This document shows, one piece after another, positions 8,328 through 15,477 of a stretch of DNA of 33,021 bases. A program made the translations under genes and the position numbers. This DNA comes from Streptomyces phaeochromogenes (lineage in GTDB: Bacteria; Actinomycetota; Actinomycetes; Streptomycetales; Streptomycetaceae), in assembly GCF_001418655.1 (NCBI RefSeq), contig NZ_LIQZ01000060.1, positions 1 through 33,021 of the forward strand, in the 5' to 3' direction. Below the pieces are notes generated by a model that was given only the letters and a program-made list of their open reading frames with translations, did not search any database and had not been told where the DNA came from. Each line of letters begins with the position of its first letter. Position 1 is the stretch's first letter.

Positions 8328-8360
8328 TCGCTTGTCGCATCGTCCGTCCCTGCCTAGCGT
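8317..8360 (+). promoter_or_regulatory. RidA promoter with overlapping LysR-type operator
   Basis: TTGTCG (8332-8337) and TAGCGT (8355-8360) are separated by 17 bp and form a plausible promoter for the RidA gene. Overlapping its -35 is an inverted repeat: ATGC-TA-GACA (8317-8326), 6 bp, then TGTC-GCAT (8333-8340). The arms match except for a two-base insertion. The placement between divergent LysR and RidA genes is classic for a LysR site. Confidence 0.5.
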
Positions 8361-8410
8361 CGAGGACACGTGCAAGAGGACACGTGCACGAAGGACCGCC
8401 GAAGGAACAC

Positions 8411-8803
8411 GTGAAGATGCAGATATCGCTCGACAACCCGCCCTCCGCCCCGCAGCCCGCAAACGCCTACTACTCCCAGGTCGCCCGGGTCGAACTCGGC
8501 GGCGGGGGAGTGATGTTGTACCTCTCCGGACAGGTCGCCGACGGAGACACCCTGGCCGAGCAGTCCCGCGGAGTCTTCGAGACCATCGACGCCCTGCTCA
8601 AGGCGCACGGAGCCACCCTCGCCGACGTCATCAACATCCGTACGTATCTGACGGACATCGGCAGGCTCCACGAATACGGCGCCGTACGACGGGAGTTCCT
8701 CACCGGGACCGCCCCCACCAGCATGACCTTCGAGGTGTCCCGGCTGTTCAAGCCGGAGGCCCTCGTCGAGGTGGAGGTCGTCGCCGCCGTCAGTCCCCGC
8801 TGA
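8411..8803 (+). CDS. RidA / YjgF-family reactive-intermediate deaminase
   Basis: 130 residues from GTG 8411, or 128 from ATG 8417. GAAGGA at 8401-8406 serves either one. An in-frame GTG at 8384 has no ribosome site. The family core is present: LYLSGQVADGDTLAEQSRGVFETIDALLKAHG, INIRTYLTDI and the C-terminal VEVEVVAAV. RidA proteins hydrolyse enamine/imine intermediates released by PLP enzymes, or act on related carbonyl-derived substrates, as trimers in the cytosol. The conserved Arg at INIRTYL and the late Glu are visible. Control by the divergent LysR regulator is likely. The last 14 bp overlap the end of the convergent TetR gene. Confidence 0.92.
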   Translation: MKMQISLDNPPSAPQPANAYYSQVARVELGGGGVMLYLSGQVADGDTLAEQSRGVFETIDALLKAHGATLADVINIRTYLTDIGRLHEYGAVRREFLTGTAPTSMTFEVSRLFKPEALVEVEVVAAVSPR

Positions 8804-9419
8804 CCCCGGGGCCCGGAGCGGGGCCGGGCCCAGGCCCCTCGCCCAGCAGCGTGAGGAAGTCCCGGAACGCCGCCGGCATGTCCACCGACTCCGGTGCGAG
8901 CAGCCACTGGTACTGCAGCCCGTCCATCACCGCGACGAGCAGGGGGGCGGCCCGCTCCGGGGTGAGCCCGCTCGGCAGCTGTTCCCCGTACTCGGCCCGC
9001 AGTACCTGGGCCATGTTCGCCCGCACGACCTCGTACCGCTCGGTGAAGAACTCGCGGGCCGGGTGCCCCTCCGTGACGCTCTCACCGAGGAGCGCGGAGA
9101 AGGTCTGCACGATGGCGGGCCGCATCGCGTTGTACTCGACCAGCTGGCCCAGCAGATCGAGCCGCAGCCTGGTGCCGGGCACCGCGTCCCACTGGTCGCG
9201 CTCCGCCATCACGGCGACGAGCAGCGCCTCCTTGGTGGGGAAGTGGTGCAGCAGCCCCTGCTGGGTGAGCCCGACCCGCTCGGCGACGGCGGCCAGACTC
9301 GCGCCCCGGTAACCGCGCTCGGCGATCACCTCCAGCGTCGCCCGGAGGATCTCCGCACGCCGCTCCACGCTCCTGGCCGACCGGGGGGCCTTGCTCGTCA
9401 TGACGTCACCGTACGACAT
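8790..9419 (-). CDS. TetR-family transcriptional regulator, likely controlling the GH3 gene
   Basis: 209 residues from ATG 9419, with GGGGA 8 nt upstream. ATG 9401 is an alternative start giving MTSKAPRSARSVERRAEIL. The N-terminal domain is a standard TetR helix-turn-helix: EILRATLEVIAERGYRGASLAAVAERVGLTQQGLLHHFPTKEALL. The C-terminal helical domain has a Trp-rich stretch (LQYQWLLAPESVDM). The tail is a Gly-Pro repeat, GEGPGPGPAPGPG. The divergent neighbour, 113 bp away, is the GH3 beta-glucosidase, which is its probable target. I could not find a clean operator between them. Confidence 0.88.
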   Translation of the reverse strand: MSYGDVMTSKAPRSARSVERRAEILRATLEVIAERGYRGASLAAVAERVGLTQQGLLHHFPTKEALLVAVMAERDQWDAVPGTRLRLDLLGQLVEYNAMRPAIVQTFSALLGESVTEGHPAREFFTERYEVVRANMAQVLRAEYGEQLPSGLTPERAAPLLVAVMDGLQYQWLLAPESVDMPAAFRDFLTLLGEGPGPGPAPGPGVSGD

Positions 9420-9532
9420 GGGCACAGTCCCCGGATCGTCGAAAGTAACGCACGGATAACGAAACCTACCGATCTACAGGTGGCGGAGGCAGGATGGAGC
9501 GACGGTACGGACTTCAATGAGGAGGCACCGCC

Positions 9533-11950
9533 ATGGCGGGAACGCAGGGAACCCGGTCCACCCCGGCCGACCAGGCACGCGAGGCCGTGGTCGAGACCGC
9601 GCTCGCGAAACTCGACCTGGACGCGAAGGCGCGGCTGCTCGCCGGACAGGACATGTGGTCCCTGCCCGCCCTGCCGGAGATCGGCCTGAAGTCGCTGGTC
9701 ATGTCCGACGGTCCGATAGGGGTGCGCGGCGTGCGATGGACCGCCGACGACCCGTCCATCGCGCTGCCGTCCCCGACCGCCCTCGCCGCCACCTGGGACC
9801 CCGCCCTGGCCCGCCGCGCCGGCACCCTCCTCGCCCAGGAGGCCCGCCGCAAGGGCGTCCACGTCCTGCTCGCCCCCACGGTCAACCTGCACCGCTCACC
9901 GCTCGGCGGCCGTCACTTCGAGGCGTACAGCGAGGACCCGTATCTCACCGGACGGATCGGCACCGGGTACGTCACCGGTGTCCAGGAGGGCGGCGTCGGC
10001 ACGACCGTCAAGCACTTCGTCGCCAACGACGCCGAGACCGACCGCTTCACCGTGAACAACGTGGTCTCCGAACGTGCCCTGCGCGAGCTCTACTTGGCGC
10101 CCTTCGAGGCGATCGTCGAGAACGCCCACCCCTGGGGCATCATGACCGCCTACAACTCGGTCAACGGCACGACGATGACCGAGCACCGCTACCTGGTCAA
10201 CGAAGTCCTGCGCGGCGAGTGGGGCTTCGACGGCTTCAACGTCTCCGACTGGATGGCCGCCCGCTCCACCGTCGCCGACATCGAGGGCGGCCTGGACGTC
10301 GCGATGCCGGGCCCGACCACCGTGTACGGCGAGAAGCTCGCCGCCGCCGTCCGCGCCGGAGAGGTGACGGAGGCCAAGGTCGACGACGCCGTGCGCAACG
10401 TCCTGCGCCTGGCCGCCCGCGTCGGCATCCTGGACGGCGCCGAGCCGGCGGTCACCGAACTCCCGGCGGACGTCGACGGCGACGCCCTGGCCCGCGAGAT
10501 CGCCCGCCGCGCCTTCGTGCTCGTGCGCAACGAAGGCGCCCTCCCGATCCCCGAGGGGCGGTCGGTCGCCCTCATCGGCGCCGCCGCCCGCGACGCCCGC
10601 GTCCTCGGCGGCGGCTCCGCCGTCGTCTTCCCCGACCACGTCGTCTCCCCGCTCGACGGCCTCACCGCCGCCCTGCCCGAGGGCGCGCTGACGTACGCGC
10701 TCGGCGCCGACCCGAACGAGGAACCGGCCGCCGCCGACAAGGGATTCGAGCTGCGCGCGGTCTGCCGCGACACCGACGGCACCGTCGTCGGCACGGGCTC
10801 CGCACCGAGCGGCCACCTCCAGTGGATGGGCGGCGACCTGCCCGACGGCGTCACCCACGACACCCTCCACAGCGTCGAACTCACCGGCACCTTCACCCCG
10901 CGCGAGAGCGGCCGACACACCTTCGGAATCAAGGGACTCGGCGCCTTCACACTCACGGTCGACGGCACGACGTACTTCGACGGGGACCAACGGGTGGAGA
11001 CGGACGACCCGTTCGTGACGTTCTTCGGCGCTCCGGTCGAGCACGCCACGGTGGACCTGACCGCCGGCGACACCTACGAGGTCTCACTGCGCCACATCGT
11101 CTCCGTACCCGAGCACGTCCCCATGAAGGTCGTCGCCTTCACGCTCACCCACCAGGAGCCCCAGCGCGACCCCGACGAGCTGATCGCCGAGGCCGTCGAG
11201 GCCGCCCGCGCCGCCGACACCGCGGTCGTCGTGGTCGCCACGACGGAACGCGTCGAGTCCGAGGGCTTCGACCGCAAGGACCTCCGACTCCCCGGCCGCC
11301 AGGACGAGTTGGTCCACGCGGTCGCCGCCGCAAACCCCAACACCGTCGTGGTCGTCAACTCCGGCTCCCCGGTGGAACTCCCGTGGCGCGACGACGTGTC
11401 CGCCGTACTCCTCAGCTGGTTCCCGGGCCAGGAGGGCGGCGCGGCCCTCGCCGACGTCCTCACCGGCACCCACGAGCCCGGCGGCCGACTCCCCACCACC
11501 TGGGGCTCGTTCACCGATGCCCCGGTCACCCAGGTCACCCCCACCGACGGCGAACTTCCCTACACCGAGGACGTGTTCATCGGCTACCGAGCCTGGGAGA
11601 AGGAGGGCCGCACCCCGACGTACCCCTTCGGCCACGGCCTCGGCTACACCGACTGGACGTACGACGAGATCAAGGTGACGGGCACGACGGTCACGGTCCG
11701 CATCACCAACTCCGGCCCCCGCAAGGGCCGCGAGACCGTCCAGATCTACGTGGCCCGCCGACTGGCCGGCTTCGCGACGGCAGAGGCATCCCCGGGCGAA
11801 AGCACCGAGGTCACGATCGAACTCCCCACCCGGGCCTTCGAGACCTGGGACGAGAAGACCAACGCCTGGGCCCCGCTGAAGGGTTCGTTCGAGGTCGAGG
11901 CATCCCACTCGATCGCCGACTGCAGGCTGAGGGCGGTCGTTGAAGTCTGA
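9533..11950 (+). CDS. Cytoplasmic beta-glucosidase, glycoside hydrolase family 3, with PA14 insert
   Basis: 805 residues from ATG 9533, with GAGGAGG 7 nt upstream. The domain order is GH3 N-terminal barrel (about 30-300), GH3 C-terminal sandwich (about 330-615) interrupted by a PA14 domain (about 405-545), and a fibronectin-III-like end (about 715-800). Visible active-site elements are SDGP (58-61), KHFVAND (160-166) and the nucleophile Asp239 in NVSDWMA. The probable acid/base region is ESEGFDR near 575-581. The PA14 insert typically covers the active site and selects small oligosaccharides. There is no signal peptide, so it probably acts on imported beta-glucosides such as cellobiose or plant-derived glycosides. 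It is divergent from a TetR gene. I see no LacI-type CebR box. Confidence 0.95.
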   Translation: MAGTQGTRSTPADQAREAVVETALAKLDLDAKARLLAGQDMWSLPALPEIGLKSLVMSDGPIGVRGVRWTADDPSIALPSPTALAATWDPALARRAGTLLAQEARRKGVHVLLAPTVNLHRSPLGGRHFEAYSEDPYLTGRIGTGYVTGVQEGGVGTTVKHFVANDAETDRFTVNNVVSERALRELYLAPFEAIVENAHPWGIMTAYNSVNGTTMTEHRYLVNEVLRGEWGFDGFNVSDWMAARSTVADIEGGLDVAMPGPTTVYGEKLAAAVRAGEVTEAKVDDAVRNVLRLAARVGILDGAEPAVTELPADVDGDALAREIARRAFVLVRNEGALPIPEGRSVALIGAAARDARVLGGGSAVVFPDHVVSPLDGLTAALPEGALTYALGADPNEEPAAADKGFELRAVCRDTDGTVVGTGSAPSGHLQWMGGDLPDGVTHDTLHSVELTGTFTPRESGRHTFGIKGLGAFTLTVDGTTYFDGDQRVETDDPFVTFFGAPVEHATVDLTAGDTYEVSLRHIVSVPEHVPMKVVAFTLTHQEPQRDPDELIAEAVEAARAADTAVVVVATTERVESEGFDRKDLRLPGRQDELVHAVAAANPNTVVVVNSGSPVELPWRDDVSAVLLSWFPGQEGGAALADVLTGTHEPGGRLPTTWGSFTDAPVTQVTPTDGELPYTEDVFIGYRAWEKEGRTPTYPFGHGLGYTDWTYDEIKVTGTTVTVRITNSGPRKGRETVQIYVARRLAGFATAEASPGESTEVTIELPTRAFETWDEKTNAWAPLKGSFEVEASHSIADCRLRAVVEV

Positions 11951-11968
11951 CCCGCACATCGGGCTTCC

Positions 11969-11991
11969 AGGGGCGCGGCCTGCCACAGCGA
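11969..11991 (-). repeat. Deletion-bearing remnant of the intergenic repeat
   Basis: AGGGGCGCGG (11969-11978) matches the first ten bases of the leftward core. It then continues CCTGCCACAGCGAATCCGCA, close to the tail of the copy at 5080 (GCCACAGCGGGCCCGCA). About 12 bp of the core is missing. It sits between the convergent GH3 and SGNH genes. Confidence 0.5.
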
Positions 11992-12001
11992 ATCCGCAGG
12001 T

Positions 12002-12916
12002 TCAGGACGGCGATTTCCGAGCGGTCACGGCCGCGTACGCCATCTCGGCAAGCCGCGCCTGTCCGTTCTTGCTGGGATGGAACCAGTCCCAGTGACTCAA
12101 CTGCTTCGTGCCGAACCGGTACTCGAACACCGCTCCACCATCGAACCGGCACCGCTGATCCTTCGCGCACACTTCCCGCAGCACCGAGTTGTAGGACTCC
12201 ACCCGATCCTGCACGGTGTCCCGCCGCAACGTCGCAGCCGAGTCCAACGCGTCGGCGTCACCGAGCATCGACGGGCAGATACCGAGCTTCCAGATCTGCT
12301 TGCTCAGCTGGTTGGTCCGCCCCTCCGACCACAACCGCTTCAGATCGGGCACGCTCGACACGTACACCTGCGTCTTCGGCAGCGCCTCCCGCAGCGTGGT
12401 CAGCGCGTCCTGGAACTGGGTGCGGAACTCCGCCACCGAGGTCATCGCGGACACCGAAGAGCGGCAGGCGTCGTTCGCGCCGGCCATGACCGTGACCAGC
12501 TCGGGCTTCCTCGTCGCGGCCTGGGCCATCTGGCCGGGCAGATCGGCCATGCGGGAGCCGGTCTGCGCGTAGTTCCAGCTGCGCTGGGCGGCACCGGCCG
12601 GGCCGAGGAGCCGTACGGCGAGGCTGTTCACCTTCGTGTCGGTGCCGGTCGCCCACGAGACCTCGGGGCAGTCGGACAGCACCGAGCAGGCGTCGAAGCC
12701 GCGGGTGATGGAGTCGCCGACCGCGGCCAGTGAACCTGGGCTGCTGTCCCAGGCGGGAGTGGGTTTGGGGGACGGTTTCGCGGCCCGCGCGGAGGTGCCC
12801 GAGGGCCCGGGGGAGTTGCCGCCACTGGCGTCGCATCCGGCCAGTCCCGCGACACCCAGCAGGGCCGCCACCGCGGCCGCGGCGACACCTCGTGAACCGT
12901 GACCACGCTTCCGCAT
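12002..12916 (-). CDS. SGNH/GDSL-hydrolase lipoprotein
   Basis: 304 residues from ATG 12916, with GAGGGGA 7 nt upstream. The longer open frame to 13261 is non-coding. The N-terminus MRKRGHGSRG, a hydrophobic core and the lipobox L25-A-G-C28 make it a lipoprotein tethered to the outer face of the membrane. A Ser/Pro/Gly linker follows (about 30-60). The SGNH blocks are GDSITRG (nucleophile Ser69), Gly120 in AQTGSRM, AGAND (Asn148) and the late D277-x-x-H280 in DWFHPSKNG. Six Cys residues besides the lipid-anchored one (for example DACSVLSDC and REVCAKDQRC) suggest disulfides, as in Streptomyces secreted lipases. The expected activity is esterase or lipase, or deacetylation of a cell-surface glycan. 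The substrate is unknown. Confidence 0.92.
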   Translation of the reverse strand: MRKRGHGSRGVAAAAVAALLGVAGLAGCDASGGNSPGPSGTSARAAKPSPKPTPAWDSSPGSLAAVGDSITRGFDACSVLSDCPEVSWATGTDTKVNSLAVRLLGPAGAAQRSWNYAQTGSRMADLPGQMAQAATRKPELVTVMAGANDACRSSVSAMTSVAEFRTQFQDALTTLREALPKTQVYVSSVPDLKRLWSEGRTNQLSKQIWKLGICPSMLGDADALDSAATLRRDTVQDRVESYNSVLREVCAKDQRCRFDGGAVFEYRFGTKQLSHWDWFHPSKNGQARLAEMAYAAVTARKSPS

Positions 12917-12962
12917 CCCCAGTTCCCCTCGTTCGTCACGCAACGGCGGCCCGCCCAGGAGC

Positions 12963-12995
12963 GTCCCCCTGGGTGGCTGTGTTTTCCCGGGGGAC
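12963..12995. other. Stem-loop in the leader of the SGNH lipoprotein gene
   Basis: GTCCCCC-T-GGG (12963-12973) pairs with CCC-GGGGGAC (12986-12995) around a 12-nt loop, with a single bulged T. It lies 47-79 nt upstream of the lipoprotein start, in the 288-bp gap divergent from the DUF3145 gene. Apart from this hairpin I see nothing definite in that gap. Promoters must lie there, but no clean pair of hexamers stands out. Confidence 0.4.
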
Positions 12996-13204
12996 ACGTA
13001 GTCCAAATGCGGCTGCGCCGCGGGCCGGACCCCCGGCCGGGTGCCCGCCACGCGTCCCGCCGGGTGAAACCTCGGTGTTTCCGGGCGTTGGGACCGACGG
13101 TACGTCACACTCCTTGCGCCGCCGCACGGTAGCCTCGCCACGTGGCTGCCCAGCCACTGACGTTCCGCCAAAGTACAAGATGCCCGCTCTGTCCGGAGGT
13201 CCCA

Positions 13205-13699
13205 GTGACGACACGTGGAGTTCTCTACGTGCACTCCGCGCCGCGTGCGCTGTGCCCGCACGTCGAATGGGCAGTCGCGGGTGTGCTCGGCACGCGAGTC
13301 AGCCTCGACTGGATCCGGCAGCCCGCGTCACCCGGCACCTGGAGATCCGAGTTCTCCTGGAAGGGCGAGGTCGGCACGGCCTCCAAGCTCGCCTCGGCGC
13401 TGCGCGGCTGGCAGATGCTGCGCTTCGAGGTCACCGCCGAACCGTGCGCCACCGCCGAGGGAGAGCGCTACAGCTGCACCCCTGAGCTGGGCATCTTCCA
13501 CGCCGTGACCGGCATCCACGGCGACATCCTGATCCCCGAGGACCGTCTGCGCGCCGCCCTGGTCCGCTCCCAGCAGGGCGAGACGCAACTGGAGTCCGAA
13601 CTCACCAAGCTCCTCGGCAAGCCCTGGGACGACGAACTGGAGCCCTTCCGCTACGCGGGCGAGGGCGCTCCCGTCCGCTGGCTCCACCAGGTCGTCTGA
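13205..13699 (+). CDS. DUF3145 protein, conserved neighbour of the fab operon
   Basis: 164 residues from GTG 13205, with GGAGG 5 nt upstream. An in-frame start at 13142 has no ribosome site. The sequence (MTTRGVLYVHSAPRALCPHVEWAVAGVLG through LDWIRQPASPGTWRSEFSW) is the actinobacterial DUF3145 family over its full length. No catalytic motif is evident. It is a small soluble protein with several conserved Trp and Cys residues and no membrane segment. It lies tail-to-tail with fabF. The same neighbour is found at the S. coelicolor fab cluster as I recall, which hints at a link to fatty-acid synthesis. No biochemical role is known to me. Confidence 0.88.
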   Translation: MTTRGVLYVHSAPRALCPHVEWAVAGVLGTRVSLDWIRQPASPGTWRSEFSWKGEVGTASKLASALRGWQMLRFEVTAEPCATAEGERYSCTPELGIFHAVTGIHGDILIPEDRLRAALVRSQQGETQLESELTKLLGKPWDDELEPFRYAGEGAPVRWLHQVV

Positions 13700-13736
13700 G
13701 CCAGGTGGTCTGACGAGCAGGCTCCGTTCGACGACA

Positions 13737-13773
13737 AGTGGCCCGGGTTCCTCAAAGAGGAGCCAGGGCCACT
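13737..13773. terminator. Bidirectional terminator between DUF3145 and fabF
   Basis: A 17-bp stem, AGTGGCCCGGGTTCCTC pairing with GAGGAGCCAGGGCCACT, has two mismatches and an AAA loop. It lies 38 bp after the DUF3145 stop and 27 bp after the fabF stop, between convergent genes. There is no long T run, as is common in Streptomyces. Confidence 0.85.
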
Positions 13774-13799
13774 CACCGTAAGCACAAAAACGGCTGAAA

Positions 13800-15071
13800 T
13801 CAGACCGTACGGAACGCCAGAACCACGTTGTGCCCACCAAAGCCGAACGAGTCGTTCAGCGCGGCGATCCGCCCCTCGACGGGCAGCTTCCGAGCCTCAC
13901 CGCGAACGATGTCCGCGGTCGCCTCGGCCTCGGGGTCGAGGTTCTCGATGTTGATCGTCGGCGGCGCGATCCGGTTGTAGAGCGCCAGCACCGTGGCCAC
14001 GGACTCCACACCACCGGCGCCACCGAGCAGATGCCCGGTCATGGACTTCGTACCGGAGACCGCGAAGTGGTCGGCGTCGTCGCCGAAGACCTTGCGCAGC
14101 GCCTTCAGCTCGGCCACGTCACCGGCCGGCGTGGAGGTCGCGTGCGCGTTGACGTGCACGATCTCCGCCGGGTTCAGGTCGGTGTTGTCCAGCAGGTTCT
14201 GCAGGGCGTGGGCGATGCCCCGCCCCTCGGGCTCCGGCTGCACGATGTCGTGGCCGTCGGCCGAGATGCCCTGGCCGACCGCCTCCGCGTACACGCGGGC
14301 GCCGCGCTTGGCGGCGTGCTCGGCCGACTCCAGGACGATGACGCCCGCGCCCTCGCCGAGGACGAAGCCGTCCCGGCCGAGGTCGTAGGGACGCGAGGCG
14401 CCCTGCGGGTCGTCGTTGTTCTTGGACATCGCCATCATGTTGCCGAAGGCGGCGATGGGGAGGGGGTGGATGGCCGCCTCCGTGCCACCGGCGACGACGA
14501 CGTCGGCGCGGCCGGTGCGGATCATCTCGATGGCGTAGCCGATGGCCTCGGCGCCCGACGCGCAGGCGGAGACCGGGGTGTGCACACCGGCGCGCGCGCC
14601 GACGAGCAGACCCACGTTGGCCGAGGGGCCGTTCGGCATCAGCATGGGGACGGTGTGCGGGGAGACGCGGCGTACGCCCTTCTCCTTGAGCACGTCGTAC
14701 TGGTCGAGCAGGGTCGTGACGCCACCGATGCCGGAGGCGATGACCGCGCCGAGACGGTCGGGGTCGACCGCTGCGTCCTCGCCCGCCTTGTCGGTGTAAC
14801 CGGCGTCCGCCCAGGCCTCCTTGGCCGCGATCAGCGCGAACTGCGCCGAGCGGTCGAGGCGGCGGGCCTGCGGGCGCGGAATGACCTCGCCCGGCTCCAC
14901 GGCGATCTGCGCCGCGATACGGACCGCCTGGTCGGCGGCCCAGTCCTGCTCCAGAGGGCGGACACCGGAACGTCCGGCGACCAGGCCCTCCCAGGTCGAG
15001 GCTGCGTCGCCACCCAGCGGTGTGGTTGCGCCGATACCGGTGACGACCACGGTGCGATTGGTCGGGCTCAC
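13800..15071 (-). CDS. fabF: Beta-ketoacyl-ACP synthase II
   Basis: 423 residues from GTG 15071, with GGAG upstream. FabF condenses malonyl-ACP with acyl-ACP in each elongation round of the type II fatty-acid synthase in the cytosol. The Cys-His-His triad is intact: Cys170 (VSACASGAEAIG), His310 (VNAHATSTPAGD) and His347 (SMTGHLLGGAGG), with Lys342 before the second His. The length is normal for the family. It is the last gene of the fabD-fabH-acpP-fabF operon, 86 bp after acpP, with a small hairpin in that gap. A strong convergent terminator follows. The paired chain-length-factor gene expected in a polyketide cluster is absent, so this is the primary-metabolism enzyme. Confidence 0.97.
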   Translation of the reverse strand: MSPTNRTVVVTGIGATTPLGGDAASTWEGLVAGRSGVRPLEQDWAADQAVRIAAQIAVEPGEVIPRPQARRLDRSAQFALIAAKEAWADAGYTDKAGEDAAVDPDRLGAVIASGIGGVTTLLDQYDVLKEKGVRRVSPHTVPMLMPNGPSANVGLLVGARAGVHTPVSACASGAEAIGYAIEMIRTGRADVVVAGGTEAAIHPLPIAAFGNMMAMSKNNDDPQGASRPYDLGRDGFVLGEGAGVIVLESAEHAAKRGARVYAEAVGQGISADGHDIVQPEPEGRGIAHALQNLLDNTDLNPAEIVHVNAHATSTPAGDVAELKALRKVFGDDADHFAVSGTKSMTGHLLGGAGGVESVATVLALYNRIAPPTINIENLDPEAEATADIVRGEARKLPVEGRIAALNDSFGFGGHNVVLAFRTV

Positions 15072-15108
15072 GGGAATTCTTTCTCCAACGGATACGAGGA
15101 TTCAGCGG

Positions 15109-15126
15109 CGCCACCGCCGGGTGGCG
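15109..15126 (-). other. Small stem-loop between acpP and fabF
   Basis: CGCCACC (15109-15115) pairs with GGTGGCG (15120-15126) around GCCG. It lies between the acpP stop (15158) and the fabF start (15071) in the operon transcript. It may partly terminate transcription or protect the acpP 3' end. No T tract follows. Confidence 0.45.
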
Positions 15127-15157
15127 GGGCTAGCAGCGTCCGGGGGTGAGGGTGGGC

Positions 15158-15406
15158 TCAGCCCTGGTGCTTGAGGATGTACTCGGTCGCGTCGCCGACC
15201 GTCTTGAGGTTCTTGACGTCGTCGTCCGGGATCTTGACGTCGAAGCGCTCTTCGGCGGCGACGACGACCTCGACCATGGACAGCGAGTCGACGTCCAGGT
15301 CGTCGGTGAAGGACTTCTCCAGCTGGACGTCCTCGACCGGGATGCCGGCGATCTCGTTCACGATGTCGGCGAGACCGGCGACGATCTCTTCCTGAGTGGC
15401 GGCCAT
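15158..15406 (-). CDS. acpP: Acyl carrier protein of fatty-acid synthesis
   Basis: 82 residues, highly acidic, from ATG 15406, with AAGGAG about 9 nt upstream. It carries growing acyl chains on a phosphopantetheine arm attached at Ser41 of the DSLS motif (DDLDVDSLSMVEVV). The four-helix ACP fold and the usual Phe/Ile core residues are all present. It sits third in the fab operon, between fabH and fabF, as in S. coelicolor. It is flanked on both sides by intergenic hairpins (15451-15472 upstream and 15109-15126 downstream). These could let its mRNA accumulate above that of the enzymes, fitting the need for a large excess of ACP. Confidence 0.97.
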   Translation of the reverse strand: MAATQEEIVAGLADIVNEIAGIPVEDVQLEKSFTDDLDVDSLSMVEVVVAAEERFDVKIPDDDVKNLKTVGDATEYILKHQG

Positions 15407-15450
15407 GTCAGGCGCTCCTTCTTGTGTATCCAGAGGGTGTGGCGGTACTC

Positions 15451-15472
15451 CCGCCCGGAAGGATCCGGGCGG
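15451..15472 (-). other. Perfect stem-loop between fabH and acpP
   Basis: CCGCCCGGA (15451-15459) and TCCGGGCGG (15464-15472) form a perfect 9-bp GC-rich stem with a 4-nt loop. It begins 5 nt after the fabH stop codon and lies about 45 nt before the acpP start. No T run follows. It could be a partial terminator, an RNA-processing site, or a 3' stabiliser for the fabD-fabH segment. Confidence 0.7.
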
Positions 15473-15477
15473 TGTGC

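Noticed and set aside
9517..11943. 808-codon frame overlapping the GH3 gene on the same strand
   Set aside because: Its Arg/Pro-rich translation is a +2 frame shadow. The GH3 frame has the ribosome site and all motifs.
13830..15149. 439-codon plus-strand open frame opposite fabF
   Set aside because: The sense strand encodes complete FabF with all catalytic residues, and the antisense translation has no recognisable fold.
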